Part shown: piece after piece, positions 1 to 7,905 of the stretch
Layout of the letters: every line of letters starts with the position of its first letter
Numbering within the stretch: position 1 is the first letter of the stretch
DNA from: an uncultured Collinsella sp.
Lineage (GTDB): Bacteria; Actinomycetota; Coriobacteriia; Coriobacteriales; Coriobacteriaceae
Assembly (NCBI GenBank): GCA_959020715.1
Contig: CAUESV010000009.1
Location: forward strand, 1 to 64,000
Reading direction: 5' to 3'
Length of the DNA stretch: 64,000 bases
Notes under the pieces: generated by a model
Told to the model about the DNA's origin: nothing
Databases searched by the model: none
The model's input: the letters and a program-made list of their open reading frames with translations, nothing else
Program-made: the position numbers and the translations under genes

Positions 1-55
1 GAGCACAACCTTGCCAAGGTTGGGGTCGCGGGTTCGAGCCCCGTTGTCCGCTCCA
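1..55 (+). tRNA. tRNA-Gly(GCC), 3' part
   Basis: The sequence is identical to positions 2121-2175, the last 55 bases of the complete tRNA-Gly(GCC) downstream. It covers the anticodon arm (loop with GCC), the T arm with GGTTCGAGCCC, the 3' acceptor strand and an encoded CCA. The 5' part lies outside the window. A Rho-independent terminator follows at once, which suggests a functional gene copy. Confidence 0.9.
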
Positions 56-63
56 AACGCAGC

Positions 64-93
64 AGCCCGACTACTACGGTAGCCGGGCTTTTT
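64..93 (+). terminator. Rho-independent terminator after tRNA-Gly
   Basis: An AGCCCG-CTAC stem pairs with GTAG-CGGGCT, with one A/C mismatch, and is followed by TTTTT. It ends the tRNA-Gly transcript. Confidence 0.8.
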
Positions 94-233
94 CGTACCC
101 ATCGCCTGGGCTCGAACCCGAGAGGGAGCGAGCGTTTTGGGTCGTGGCTGTGGCGTTGTTTGCCGCGAATGTCCGCTTTGGGCGTATCATCGTGGGGATC
201 TCGCAAAACCTCGTTGCAAGGGAGATGCGCCCC

Positions 234-1967
234 ATGGCTACAGAAAAGTCTTCTTCGCGCTCATGGATGTCCGACGCCGCGATCTATCAGATCTACCCGC
301 GCTCGTTTAAGGATTCGACTGGTTCGGGTCTGGGCGATATCGCGGGCATTACCCAGCAGATGGACTATCTTGAGCGACTGGGTATCGAGGCCATCTGGCT
401 GAGCCCGTTTTACCCATCGCCTCTTGTCGATGGTGGCTATGATGTGGCGGACTACTGCGATGTCGACCCACGTCTCGGCTCGCTTGACGACTTTGATGAC
501 ATGATCGCTGCGGCTCACGCGCGCGGCATCAAGGTCATCGTCGACATCGTGCCCAACCATTCATCCAACCAGCACCCCTGGTTCAAAGCCGCTCTTGCCG
601 CCGGCCCCGGATCGCCCGAACGCGCCCGTTATATCTTCCGCGATGGTCGCGGCGAGCACGGTGAGCTGCCTCCCACCAATTGGAATGCCAACTTTGGCGG
701 CCCCGCTTGGACGCGTGTTGCGGACGGTCAGTGGTATCTGCACATGTTTACGCCCGAGCAGCCGGACTTTGACTGGTCATGCCCCGAGGTTCATGCGCTC
801 TTTTGCGACGTCCTGGCGTTTTGGAGCGATCGAGGCGTCGATGGCTTTCGCATTGATGTGGCGCAAGGTCTCGCCAAGGATCTCGACCGCGATGACCTCG
901 ACCGGTGGCATCTCGCCGAGGGCGATGACATGGTTGACGACGGCACCCATCCGCTGTGGGACCGCAATGAGGTCCACGAGATCTATCGCGAGTGGCGCCG
1001 CGTGTTCGACCGCTATAATCCGCCGCGCAGTGCCGTTGCCGAGGCGTGGGTGCTGCCCGAGCGCCAGTATCTCTATGCGCGTCCCAGCGAGCTTGGCCAG
1101 ACATTCAACTTTGAGTTTGCCAAGGCCACTTGGACCTATGATGACATGCACACTGCAATCGAGAAGGGCTTGAAGGCAGCCGTCGAATCCGATTCCGCCT
1201 CGACCTGGGTACTCTCCAACCACGACGTGCCGCGCGTGGCGACACGCTATGCCCTGCCGCAAATCAAGGCGACGCGCTACCACCAGATTGCGCTCGACTG
1301 GCTCTTACGCGACGGGTCGTCTTATGACGAGGACCGTGAACTCGGCGAGCGCCGCGCGCGGGCAGCCCTTTTGCTTGAGCTGGCGCTTCCGGGCTCGGCA
1401 TACATGTATCAGGGTGAGGAGCTCGGCCTTTTTGAGGTGGCTGACATTCCGTGGGCCGCACTCGAAGATCCCAGTGCGGCCAATACGCACGGACCGAAGC
1501 GCGAGAAGGGGCGCGACGGCTGTCGCGTGCCCCTGCCGTGGGTGGCGGCGGACGATCCCGCGCAGGGCGGATCGTTTGGGTTTTCGCCGGCAGACGCCGA
1601 TGCGGCGCCCCATCTGCCGCAGCCTGCATGGTTTTCCGATTATGCTGCCGATAAGGAAGAAACGGACCCGACATCGATGCTTGCGCTCTATCGTGACGCC
1701 CTCTGGCTGCGGCGCAAGCTGCGCGGGTGCGCCAACGATCTTGCGTGGCTCGATCTTGACGGGCGCACCGGTCTTGCGGATGGTGCCGAGGGCGCTGAGG
1801 GCGGCGTCATCGCCTATCGCCGCGATAACGGCTGGGCGTGTGTGACGAACTTCGGTGCAGCACCCGTGGAGCTGCCGGCGGGCAGGGTCCTGCTCACCTC
1901 ATCACCGCTTGCAGACGGCAGGCTCGCGCAGGACAGCTCTGCCTGGATCATGCTCGGTGAGATGTAG
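234..1967 (+). CDS. GH13 alpha-glucosidase / oligo-1,6-glucosidase
   Basis: A 577-residue glycoside hydrolase family 13 enzyme, predicted to release glucose from alpha-linked gluco-oligosaccharides in the cytoplasm. No signal peptide is visible. The (beta/alpha)8 barrel starts at 'AIYQIYPRSFKD'. The catalytic set is Asp208 (GFRIDVA), Glu270 (AEAW) and Asp331 (SNHD). Length and the 'GFRIDVAQGL' form fit actinobacterial alpha-glucosidases; exact linkage specificity cannot be read. An in-frame start exists at 144, but the ATG at 234 follows AAGGGAG with good spacing and begins just before the conserved domain. The gene sits between two copies of tRNA-Gly with no sugar transporter beside it. Confidence 0.92.
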   Translation: MATEKSSSRSWMSDAAIYQIYPRSFKDSTGSGLGDIAGITQQMDYLERLGIEAIWLSPFYPSPLVDGGYDVADYCDVDPRLGSLDDFDDMIAAAHARGIKVIVDIVPNHSSNQHPWFKAALAAGPGSPERARYIFRDGRGEHGELPPTNWNANFGGPAWTRVADGQWYLHMFTPEQPDFDWSCPEVHALFCDVLAFWSDRGVDGFRIDVAQGLAKDLDRDDLDRWHLAEGDDMVDDGTHPLWDRNEVHEIYREWRRVFDRYNPPRSAVAEAWVLPERQYLYARPSELGQTFNFEFAKATWTYDDMHTAIEKGLKAAVESDSASTWVLSNHDVPRVATRYALPQIKATRYHQIALDWLLRDGSSYDEDRELGERRARAALLLELALPGSAYMYQGEELGLFEVADIPWAALEDPSAANTHGPKREKGRDGCRVPLPWVAADDPAQGGSFGFSPADADAAPHLPQPAWFSDYAADKEETDPTSMLALYRDALWLRRKLRGCANDLAWLDLDGRTGLADGAEGAEGGVIAYRRDNGWACVTNFGAAPVELPAGRVLLTSSPLADGRLAQDSSAWIMLGEM

Positions 1968-2058
1968 GGGCATCTCGCTGCGAGCCTGCGTTTGTTCGCG
2001 CCTTTCGTGACGACTGATGCCCTCGCGAGAGCGTCGCAAAACTTTTCAAAAAAAGTTC

Positions 2059-2087
2059 TTGCATAGGATGCGGGCATCACGTAAGAT
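2059..2087 (+). promoter_or_regulatory. Sigma-70-type promoter of the tRNA pair
   Basis: TTGCAT (-35), a 17-base spacer and TAAGAT (-10) end 12 bases before the mature 5' end of tRNA-Gly. Confidence 0.8.
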
Positions 2088-2099
2088 TAATCCTCGTAA

Positions 2100-2175
2100 G
2101 CGGACATGGCTCAGTTGGTAGAGCACAACCTTGCCAAGGTTGGGGTCGCGGGTTCGAGCCCCGTTGTCCGCTCCA
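2100..2175 (+). tRNA. tRNA-Gly(GCC)
   Basis: A 76-base cloverleaf. The acceptor stem GCGGACA pairs with TGTCCGC, the anticodon loop carries GCC, the T arm reads GGTTCGAGCCC, and CCA is encoded. It is the first gene of a two-tRNA transcript. Confidence 0.97.
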
Positions 2176-2178
2176 TTT

Positions 2179-2253
2179 GGGCGTTTAGCTCAGGGGGAGA
2201 GCGCTTCCCTGACACGGAAGAGGTCAGAAGTTCAAATCTTCTAACGCCCACCA
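2179..2253 (+). tRNA. tRNA-Val(GAC)
   Basis: A 75-base cloverleaf with acceptor stem GGGCGTT/AACGCCC. The anticodon stem CTTCC/GGAAG encloses CTGACAC, so the anticodon is GAC. The T arm is AGTTCAAATCT and CCA is encoded. It lies three bases after tRNA-Gly. Confidence 0.96.
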
Positions 2254-2261
2254 AATGTTCG

Positions 2262-2293
2262 CAGCTCAGAGGCTATGTCCTCTGGGCTGTTTT
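2262..2293 (+). terminator. Rho-independent terminator after tRNA-Val
   Basis: CAGCTCAGAGG pairs with CCTCTGGGCTG around CTATGT, followed by TTTT. Confidence 0.88.
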
Positions 2294-2660
2294 GTTTTAC
2301 CATAAAACGCACCACAAAATAGACCACCAAAATTCGACTTTTTTGATCTTCCGGGATGCTTCTCAGTAGTCATCCGAGGAAACTCTCATCTTCTCCGTTT
2401 GCATGCATATATCTTTCAAGGATTCGTACCGCGGTTGCATGAGGCTTGGCAAGGCACGACCGCAACATGTTGGTCAAGCATAATCTTTTGGATTCTTTTG
2501 GCGTGAGCGGCTTGGTTTTGGTAGGATTTGTCAGCGGCTTGACTAAGGGGGTTTTATAACTGCCATGCAGGTAGCCGTGTTGGTAACGTTTTACCGACTT
2601 GCCAAGAACCCCTCATAATTAATGCGTCTGCAAAATGACTAATTGCTTTGACCTGCTGAA

Positions 2661-2676
2661 ACACTATATGTTGTGT
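2661..2676 (+). promoter_or_regulatory. NrdR box 1
   Basis: ACACTATATGTTGTGT is a close match to the NrdR consensus acaCwAtATaTwGtgt. It lies just upstream of the -35 element of nrdD. Confidence 0.78.
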
Positions 2677-2706
2677 TTGACCTAAAAAAAGAATACAGGA
2701 TATAGA
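2677..2706 (+). promoter_or_regulatory. nrdD promoter
   Basis: TTGACC (-35) and TATAGA (-10) are separated by 18 bases. The -35 lies between the two NrdR-like boxes and the -10 lies inside the second, as expected for direct repression. Confidence 0.7.
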
Positions 2707-2708
2707 TG
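2693..2708 (+). promoter_or_regulatory. NrdR box 2 (weaker)
   Basis: ATACAGGATATAGATG matches 8 of 10 core positions of the NrdR consensus. It starts 32 bases after box 1, the three-helical-turn spacing typical of paired NrdR boxes. Confidence 0.6.
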
Positions 2709-2932
2709 CCTCTTTGTCGTATGATAGATGGCGGACAGAGAACGAGAACCTTATTCGCCCCATTTGGATAGATCTTTGAGCCCCTTGATTGGCTGCGAGG
2801 ATTGTCCGCATGAGGGACTATGGTTATCGAGAACACAGATTGCGCGACGGCGCCGCAAGACAGGGGCACGCCCTGCCGGGCATCGTTTGGCTCTGAAGCG
2901 CAATGAGACTACGACGCGAAAGAGGCAAGAGG

Positions 2933-5155
2933 ATGAAGATCATCAAGCGCAGCGGCACCGAGGTTGTCTTTGACATCGATAAGATCGTCAATGCCATCCG
3001 TGCCGCAAACTTGGAGGTCGAGGAGAGCTCTCGTCTTACCGACCGCCAGGTGGTTTACGCGGCACAAAACGTCGCCGAGGCATGCGAGAACGCGGGCCAC
3101 ACTGTTTCGGTCGAGGAGATTCAGGATTTGGTCGAGGACGAGATCATGCGTCTCGACTGCTACGAGGTTGCCCGCCACTACATCATCTATCGCTATGTTC
3201 AGAGCCTGAAGCGCCAGAAGAACACGACCGATGACAAGATCCTGTCGCTGATCGAGTGCAACAACGAAGAGGTTAAGCAGGAGAACTCCAACAAGAACCC
3301 GACCGTCAATTCCGTTCAGCGTGACTACATGGCCGGCGAGATCTCCAAGGACCTGACCCAGCGTGTGCTGCTGCCCCAGGAGATTGTGGATGCTCACAAT
3401 GAGGGTCTGATTCACTTCCATGATTCGGACTACTTTGCCCAGCACATGCATAACTGCGACCTGGTGAACCTGGAGGATATGCTCCAGAACGGTACTGTTA
3501 TTTCGGGCACGCTGATCGAGAAGCCGCACAGCTTCTCGACTGCCTGCAACATCGCGACGCAGATCATCGCTCAGGTTGCTTCCTCCCAGTACGGTGGCCA
3601 GTCGATTTCGCTGACCCATCTTGCCCCGTTCGTCGAGGTGAGCCGTCAAAAGATTCGCGGCGAGGTCGCCCGCGAGCTCGAGGAGCTTGGCGTTTCCGCA
3701 TCTCCCGAAAAGGTCCGCGAGGTTGTTGAGGACCGCCTGCGTGACGAGATCCGTCGCGGCGTTCAGACGATTCAGTATCAGGTCGTGACCCTTATGACCA
3801 CGAATGGCCAGGCGCCGTTCGTGACGGTCTTTATGTATCTCAATGAGGCCCGTACGCCCCAGGAGAAGCACGACCTTGCCATGATTGTGGAGGAGACGCT
3901 TCGTCAGCGCTATGAGGGCGTTAAGAACGAAGCCGGCGTGTGGATCACCCCGGCGTTCCCCAAGCTCATCTACGTGCTCGAGGACGATAACGTTCACGAG
4001 AATTCCCCGTACTTCTACCTGACCCAGCTGGCTGCTAAGTGCACCGCCAAGCGCATGGTGCCCGACTACATCTCCGAGAAGAAGATGCGCGAGCTCAAGC
4101 TGTCGAAGGGCGAGACCGCGGGCAACGGCGACTGCTATACCTGCATGGGTTGCCGCAGCTTCCTGACGCCCGACCGCTCCGGTAACGGATTTAACAACGT
4201 GGCCAACGCGCTGAACTATGACCCGAACAAGCCCAAGTACTACGGTCGCTTTAACCAGGGCGTTGTGACCATCAACCTGCCCGATGTCGCGCTGAGCTCG
4301 CATCAGGACATGGATAAGTTCTGGAAGATCTTCGACGAGCGCCTTGAGCTGTGCCACCGCGCCCTGCTGTGCCGTCATGAGCGTCTGATGGGCACGCTTT
4401 CGGATGCCGCACCGATTCTTTGGCAGTACGGTGCCCTCGCCCGCCTGAAGAAGGGCGAGACGATCGACAAGCTGCTCGTGGGCGGTTACTCCACCATTAG
4501 TCTGGGTTATGCCGGCCTGTATGAGTGCGTCAAGTACATGACGGGCCACAGCCACACCGAGAAGGAGGGCACGCCCTTTGCCATGGCCGTCATGCAGCGC
4601 ATGAACGACAGGTGCGCGGAGTGGAAGGCTGCAAGCGACATCGATTTCTCGCTGTACGGCACGCCGTTGGAGTCGACGACCTACAAGTTCGCCAAGTGCC
4701 TGCAGCGCCGTTTTGGCATTATCCCGGGCGTGACGGACAAGGGCTACATCACCAACAGCTACCACGTCCACGTGTCCGAGGAGATCGACGCATTCGACAA
4801 GCTCAAGTTCGAGGGTATGTTCCAGCAGCTTTCGCCGGGCGGTGCCATCTCCTACGTCGAGGTTCCCAACATGCAGGACAACCTCAAGGCTGTCATTCGC
4901 GTGATGCAGTACATCTACGACAACATCATGTACGCCGAGCTCAACACCAAGAGCGACTACTGCCAGGTGTGCGGCTATGACGGTGAGATCAAGATTGTCG
5001 AGGATGACGGCAAACTGGTGTGGGAGTGCCCCAACTGCGGCAATCGTGACCAGGAGAAGATGAATGTCGCCCGTCGCACGTGCGGTTACATCGGTACCCA
5101 GTTCTGGAACCAGGGTCGAACCGAGGAGATCCGCGACCGCGTGCTGCATCTCTAA
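2933..5155 (+). CDS. nrdD: Anaerobic (class III) ribonucleoside-triphosphate reductase
   Basis: The 740-residue glycyl-radical enzyme reduces NTPs to dNTPs under anoxia. Residues 1 to about 90 are an ATP-cone (allosteric) domain beginning MKIIKRSGTEVVFD. The finger-loop motif CMGCRSFL holds the probable thiyl-radical Cys407. A four-cysteine zinc site (C677, C680, C699, C702) precedes the radical-bearing Gly718 in RRTCGYIG, 22 residues from the end. The ATG at 2933 is preferred over one at 2903 because AAAGAGG lies 7 bases before it. Paired NrdR boxes upstream indicate NrdR/ATP-dATP control. The activase gene nrdG follows after 426 bases containing two large inverted repeats. Confidence 0.97.
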   Translation: MKIIKRSGTEVVFDIDKIVNAIRAANLEVEESSRLTDRQVVYAAQNVAEACENAGHTVSVEEIQDLVEDEIMRLDCYEVARHYIIYRYVQSLKRQKNTTDDKILSLIECNNEEVKQENSNKNPTVNSVQRDYMAGEISKDLTQRVLLPQEIVDAHNEGLIHFHDSDYFAQHMHNCDLVNLEDMLQNGTVISGTLIEKPHSFSTACNIATQIIAQVASSQYGGQSISLTHLAPFVEVSRQKIRGEVARELEELGVSASPEKVREVVEDRLRDEIRRGVQTIQYQVVTLMTTNGQAPFVTVFMYLNEARTPQEKHDLAMIVEETLRQRYEGVKNEAGVWITPAFPKLIYVLEDDNVHENSPYFYLTQLAAKCTAKRMVPDYISEKKMRELKLSKGETAGNGDCYTCMGCRSFLTPDRSGNGFNNVANALNYDPNKPKYYGRFNQGVVTINLPDVALSSHQDMDKFWKIFDERLELCHRALLCRHERLMGTLSDAAPILWQYGALARLKKGETIDKLLVGGYSTISLGYAGLYECVKYMTGHSHTEKEGTPFAMAVMQRMNDRCAEWKAASDIDFSLYGTPLESTTYKFAKCLQRRFGIIPGVTDKGYITNSYHVHVSEEIDAFDKLKFEGMFQQLSPGGAISYVEVPNMQDNLKAVIRVMQYIYDNIMYAELNTKSDYCQVCGYDGEIKIVEDDGKLVWECPNCGNRDQEKMNVARRTCGYIGTQFWNQGRTEEIRDRVLHL

Positions 5156-5166
5156 TAACCATCCCA

Positions 5167-5304
5167 GGCCGCCCCGTAGCGAGGCCCCGGACCTTTACTC
5201 GCTATTTCGGACAGTCCTGGCTCACGACGGAGGCGCCACTGGCGCCTCCTGTTCGTGCGGAACTCATATCGAGCAAAGGTCCGGGGCCTCGCTACGGGGC
5301 GGCC
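5167..5304. repeat. 138-bp nested inverted repeat
   Basis: The arms 5167-5205 and 5266-5304 (39 bases each) are reverse complements at 37 of 39 positions, beginning GGCCGCCCCGTAGCGAGG. The 60-base centre holds a perfect 9-bp hairpin, GGAGGCGCC/GGCGCCTCC (5229-5249), flanked by CACGA/TCGTG. There is no T-run beyond the right arm, so it is not a standard terminator. Confidence 0.9.
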
Positions 5305-5483
5305 AAGTTGACGTAGCGGAGATGCGGTTCGCGGTCTGCTCACTCCTCGAAGTTCTTAGCGGAAATAATTCGAGCTGCAGCTGCGATTTACTTGCGATGG
5401 CGGTTGAGCCGCAACCCAGTTTTTATTAGACCTCGAACCCTATACTCGATGTTCGCTTCGTTCATTGAGTTACCCTTTGCATG

Positions 5484-5565
5484 AGGCCGGGACATATCGT
5501 CCCGCCCGCAGTTTCGCAGGCCGAAGGCCGAGAATGTTTGAGGACGGGATGATATGTCCCGGCCT
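5484..5565. repeat. 82-bp inverted repeat before nrdG
   Basis: The 21-base arms 5484-5504 and 5545-5565 (AGGCCGGGACATATCGTCCC...) match at 20 of 21 positions. A small GGCC-GAA-GGCC hairpin sits at the centre. It ends 16 bases before the nrdG start codon, next to the ribosome-binding site. Confidence 0.88.
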
Positions 5566-5581
5566 CCCGGGAGAGTTACCT

Positions 5582-6163
5582 ATGAACTACGCGAACATTA
5601 AGTATTTCGACATTGCTGATGGGGAAGGCGTTCGTACTTCTCTGTTTGTGAGCGGGTGCCGTCGTGGGTGCAAGAATTGCTTTAACTCTGTCGCGTGGGA
5701 CTTTGCTGCGGGTGAGCCGTTCGATCGTGCCGTCGAGGACAAGATTATCGAGAGTCTCGATCATCCCTTTATCGATGGCCTGACGATTCTGGGCGGCGAG
5801 CCTATGGAGCCCGAGAATCAGGCGGGGCTCGTTGACTTTATCGAACGCGTGCGTGCGGCCTATCCCGCGGGGTCGGGCAAGACCATTTGGTGCTTCACCG
5901 GCGACGTGCTCGAGGAGCTTATGCCGGGTGGTCGTCACCATACCGAGGCGACGGACCGTATCCTTGCCTGCCTCGATATGTTGGTGGACGGCCCGTTCGT
6001 TCAGGATTTGTACGATATCTCGTTGCGCTTTAGGGGCTCGAGCAATCAGCGCGTGATTGATATGAACGCCACGCGCGCCCGTGCTGTGCGCGAGGGCGTT
6101 GCGCTTTGCGACGCTGTGGAGCTTTGGCGGGACGATCCGGTCTATTCGACCCATACTATGTAG
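5582..6163 (+). CDS. nrdG: Anaerobic ribonucleotide reductase activating protein
   Basis: The 193-residue radical-SAM protein generates the glycyl radical on NrdD. The cluster motif CRRGCKNC gives Cys26, Cys30 and Cys33 (CX3CX2C), and GGEP at the end of a beta strand is the usual SAM-binding element. The ATG at 5582, after GGGAGAG, fits the family N-terminus (MNYANIKYFDIADGEG). A longer in-frame extension would run through the upstream palindrome and is rejected. nrdG is separated from nrdD by structured DNA, so co-transcription is uncertain. Confidence 0.95.
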   Translation: MNYANIKYFDIADGEGVRTSLFVSGCRRGCKNCFNSVAWDFAAGEPFDRAVEDKIIESLDHPFIDGLTILGGEPMEPENQAGLVDFIERVRAAYPAGSGKTIWCFTGDVLEELMPGGRHHTEATDRILACLDMLVDGPFVQDLYDISLRFRGSSNQRVIDMNATRARAVREGVALCDAVELWRDDPVYSTHTM

Positions 6164-6229
6164 CTTGTGGCCGATGCCAAAGGGCGTGGTACCATAGTGC
6201 GAACGTGAAATCGGAAAAGTGAGGCCCAG

Positions 6230-6787
6230 ATGGTCGATCAGGAAAAAGTCGAGGCCGCCATTAAGCTGTTGCTTGAGGGCATAGGCGAGGACCCAACTCG
6301 TGAGGGCCTGCTGGAGACCCCGGCGCGCGTTGCCCGTATGTATGGTGAGATCGCCGGCGGTATGGATCAGAGTGCCGAGGAGCACCTGTCCAAAACCTTT
6401 GCCGTCGCTTCGAACGACTTGGTCATTGAGCGCGACATTACGTTTTACTCGCTGTGCGAGCACCATCTGCTGCCGTTTTATGGCAAGGCTGCGATCGGCT
6501 ATATCCCTAACGGTCGCGTGGCGGGTCTGTCTAAGCTCGCTCGCACGGTTGAAGTCTATGCCCGTCGTCTGCAGCTGCAGGAGCAGTTGTGTGCACAGGT
6601 TGCCGATGCTCTCATGGAATATCTTGCTCCCCAAGGGGCGATTGTGCTGATGGAAGCCGAGCACATGTGCATGACGATGCGCGGCGTGCAAAAGCCCGGC
6701 ACCAAGACCGTGACGCTCGCTCGCCGCGGCGTCTTTGAGACCGATCCCGCGCTCGAGGAGCGGTTCTTTAGGATGCTGGGCCGTTAG
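6230..6787 (+). CDS. folE: GTP cyclohydrolase I
   Basis: 185 residues, typical FolE length. It converts GTP to 7,8-dihydroneopterin triphosphate, the first step of folate synthesis. The zinc and active-site motifs SLCEHHLLPF and HMCMTMRG are present, together with the conserved GLSKLAR segment. It is the first gene of a short cluster; the HD-domain gene starts one base after its stop codon, so the two are probably translationally coupled. folB follows. Confidence 0.97.
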   Translation: MVDQEKVEAAIKLLLEGIGEDPTREGLLETPARVARMYGEIAGGMDQSAEEHLSKTFAVASNDLVIERDITFYSLCEHHLLPFYGKAAIGYIPNGRVAGLSKLARTVEVYARRLQLQEQLCAQVADALMEYLAPQGAIVLMEAEHMCMTMRGVQKPGTKTVTLARRGVFETDPALEERFFRMLGR

Positions 6788-6788
6788 C

Positions 6789-7370
6789 ATGAGGGTCGTC
6801 AACGACTTTACATCGAAGACCGATGAGGGGACGTCGCGTCGCGGCTTTATGGCTTCGGGCCTGACTCCCTTTGGTGCCATGCCTCGCATTGATTACATTT
6901 GTGCCAACGGGCTGTTCCGTCGGCACCTGGGCAACATTGCACAGTTGGAATCGGGGCGCATCTTCTGCCGCCACGGTATTGACCACCTGCTGGATGTCGC
7001 TCGCATTATGTGGATCAAGAATCTCGAGGAACAGCTCGAATTTGACCGCGAGGTCATCTACGCCACGGCACTTCTTCACGATATCGGCAAAGATGAACAG
7101 TATGAATCGGGTATATCCCATGATGTTGCAAGCGAGCGCGTCGCTGATGCAATTCTCGGCGGCATGCCCGATGACGTGGCGTTTGAGCCGGCCGATGCCG
7201 CAGCCATTAAGACGGCCATTCTGGGCCATCGAAAGCTGCGCGTGAACAGCCAACCGCTCGAGCGCCTGCTCTATGCAGCCGACAAAGCGTCGCGCGCCTG
7301 CTTTGCATGCCCCGCGCGCAATGCTTGCAACTGGAGCGATGATAAAAAGAACCTGTCGATTCGCGTGTAG
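6789..7370 (+). CDS. HD-domain phosphohydrolase in the folate cluster
   Basis: 193 residues. An HD metal-dependent phosphohydrolase core is seen as RHGIDHLLDV followed by LLHDIGKDEQ, with a further conserved SHDVASERV segment. The C-terminus has a small cysteine cluster, CFACPARNAC. The start at 6789 is one base after the folE stop. The family hydrolyses nucleotides or other phosphate esters. Its place between folE and folB makes it a candidate for removing pyrophosphate from dihydroneopterin triphosphate; that role is inferred, not shown. Confidence 0.85.
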   Translation: MRVVNDFTSKTDEGTSRRGFMASGLTPFGAMPRIDYICANGLFRRHLGNIAQLESGRIFCRHGIDHLLDVARIMWIKNLEEQLEFDREVIYATALLHDIGKDEQYESGISHDVASERVADAILGGMPDDVAFEPADAAAIKTAILGHRKLRVNSQPLERLLYAADKASRACFACPARNACNWSDDKKNLSIRV

Positions 7371-7413
7371 TTAGTTTACGCGGTCGGGGTTCTAAACGAA
7401 GGAGACGATCGCG

Positions 7414-7899
7414 ATGAGCAACAAGAAACTGCCCGAGAATGCAACCAAGACTGAAGGCGCCGAGCTCGCCCGCCGTGGAAGGGGCGAAATATCCACCGCA
7501 ACGGCGGTTCCCCACGTGAGCTATGACGATCTGCGCCATGCTGACCGCATTACTATCGACGGTCTCGAGGTCTTTGCCAACCACGGCGTGTATCCCGAAG
7601 AGAACGCGCTGGGCCAGAAGTTCATCGTGTCCTTGGTGCTCTATGCCGACCTGCGTGCAGCGGGGGAGCACGATAACCTGGACGCTTCGATTGACTACGG
7701 CTCGGTGTGCCACGATGTCGATGGCTATCTGCGCGAGCATACGTTTAAGCTCATCGAGGCTGCAGCCGAGGGTGTGGCCCAGATGCTGCTGCGTCGTTAC
7801 CCCCTGCTGCTTGGCGTGCACGTTAAGCTCGATAAGCCTTGGGCGCCCGTCGGTCTTCCCCTGGCAAGCTGCGGTGTCGAGATCGAGCGTGTGCGCTAA
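7414..7899 (+). CDS. folB: Dihydroneopterin aldolase
   Basis: 161 residues. The FolB core from about residue 43 (DRITIDGLEVFANHGV) contains the HGV segment with the conserved Glu just after it (YPEEN), and ends with the TFKLIEAAAE helix. It cleaves dihydroneopterin to 6-hydroxymethyl-dihydropterin and glycolaldehyde. A 40-residue N-terminal extension is unusual, but the ATG follows AAGGAGA with normal spacing. folP and folK are not adjacent, so the pathway is split in this genome. Confidence 0.93.
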   Translation: MSNKKLPENATKTEGAELARRGRGEISTATAVPHVSYDDLRHADRITIDGLEVFANHGVYPEENALGQKFIVSLVLYADLRAAGEHDNLDASIDYGSVCHDVDGYLREHTFKLIEAAAEGVAQMLLRRYPLLLGVHVKLDKPWAPVGLPLASCGVEIERVR

Positions 7900-7905
7900 C
7901 CGACT

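Larger units (their letters stand above)
2294..2932 (+). other. Intergenic region and nrdD leader
   Basis: No convincing gene was seen. Positions 2294-2650 are more AT-rich than the surroundings. An old integration scar beside the tRNAs is possible, but no integrase reading frame can be supported. Positions 2661-2708 hold the nrdD control region. About 220 bases of untranslated leader follow before nrdD; no known riboswitch was recognised in it. Confidence 0.5.
5156..5581 (+). other. nrdD-nrdG intergenic region
   Basis: No gene was seen. It contains a 138-base inverted repeat (5167-5304), a short GCGG-TTGA-CCGC hairpin followed by a T-rich stretch near 5400-5430, and a second inverted repeat (5484-5565) ending next to the nrdG ribosome-binding site. 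These structures could terminate or attenuate read-through, or separate nrdG expression from nrdD. Confidence 0.5.

Noticed and set aside
2254..2650. Integrase remnant or attachment site beside tRNA-Val
   Set aside because: The AT-rich stretch is suggestive, but no integrase motif, reading frame or duplicated tRNA-Val end was seen.
2909..5149. 746-codon open frame antisense to nrdD
   Set aside because: It mirrors the nrdD codon pattern in a high-GC gene, has no ribosome-binding site and gives a low-complexity Leu/Val/Ala-rich product.
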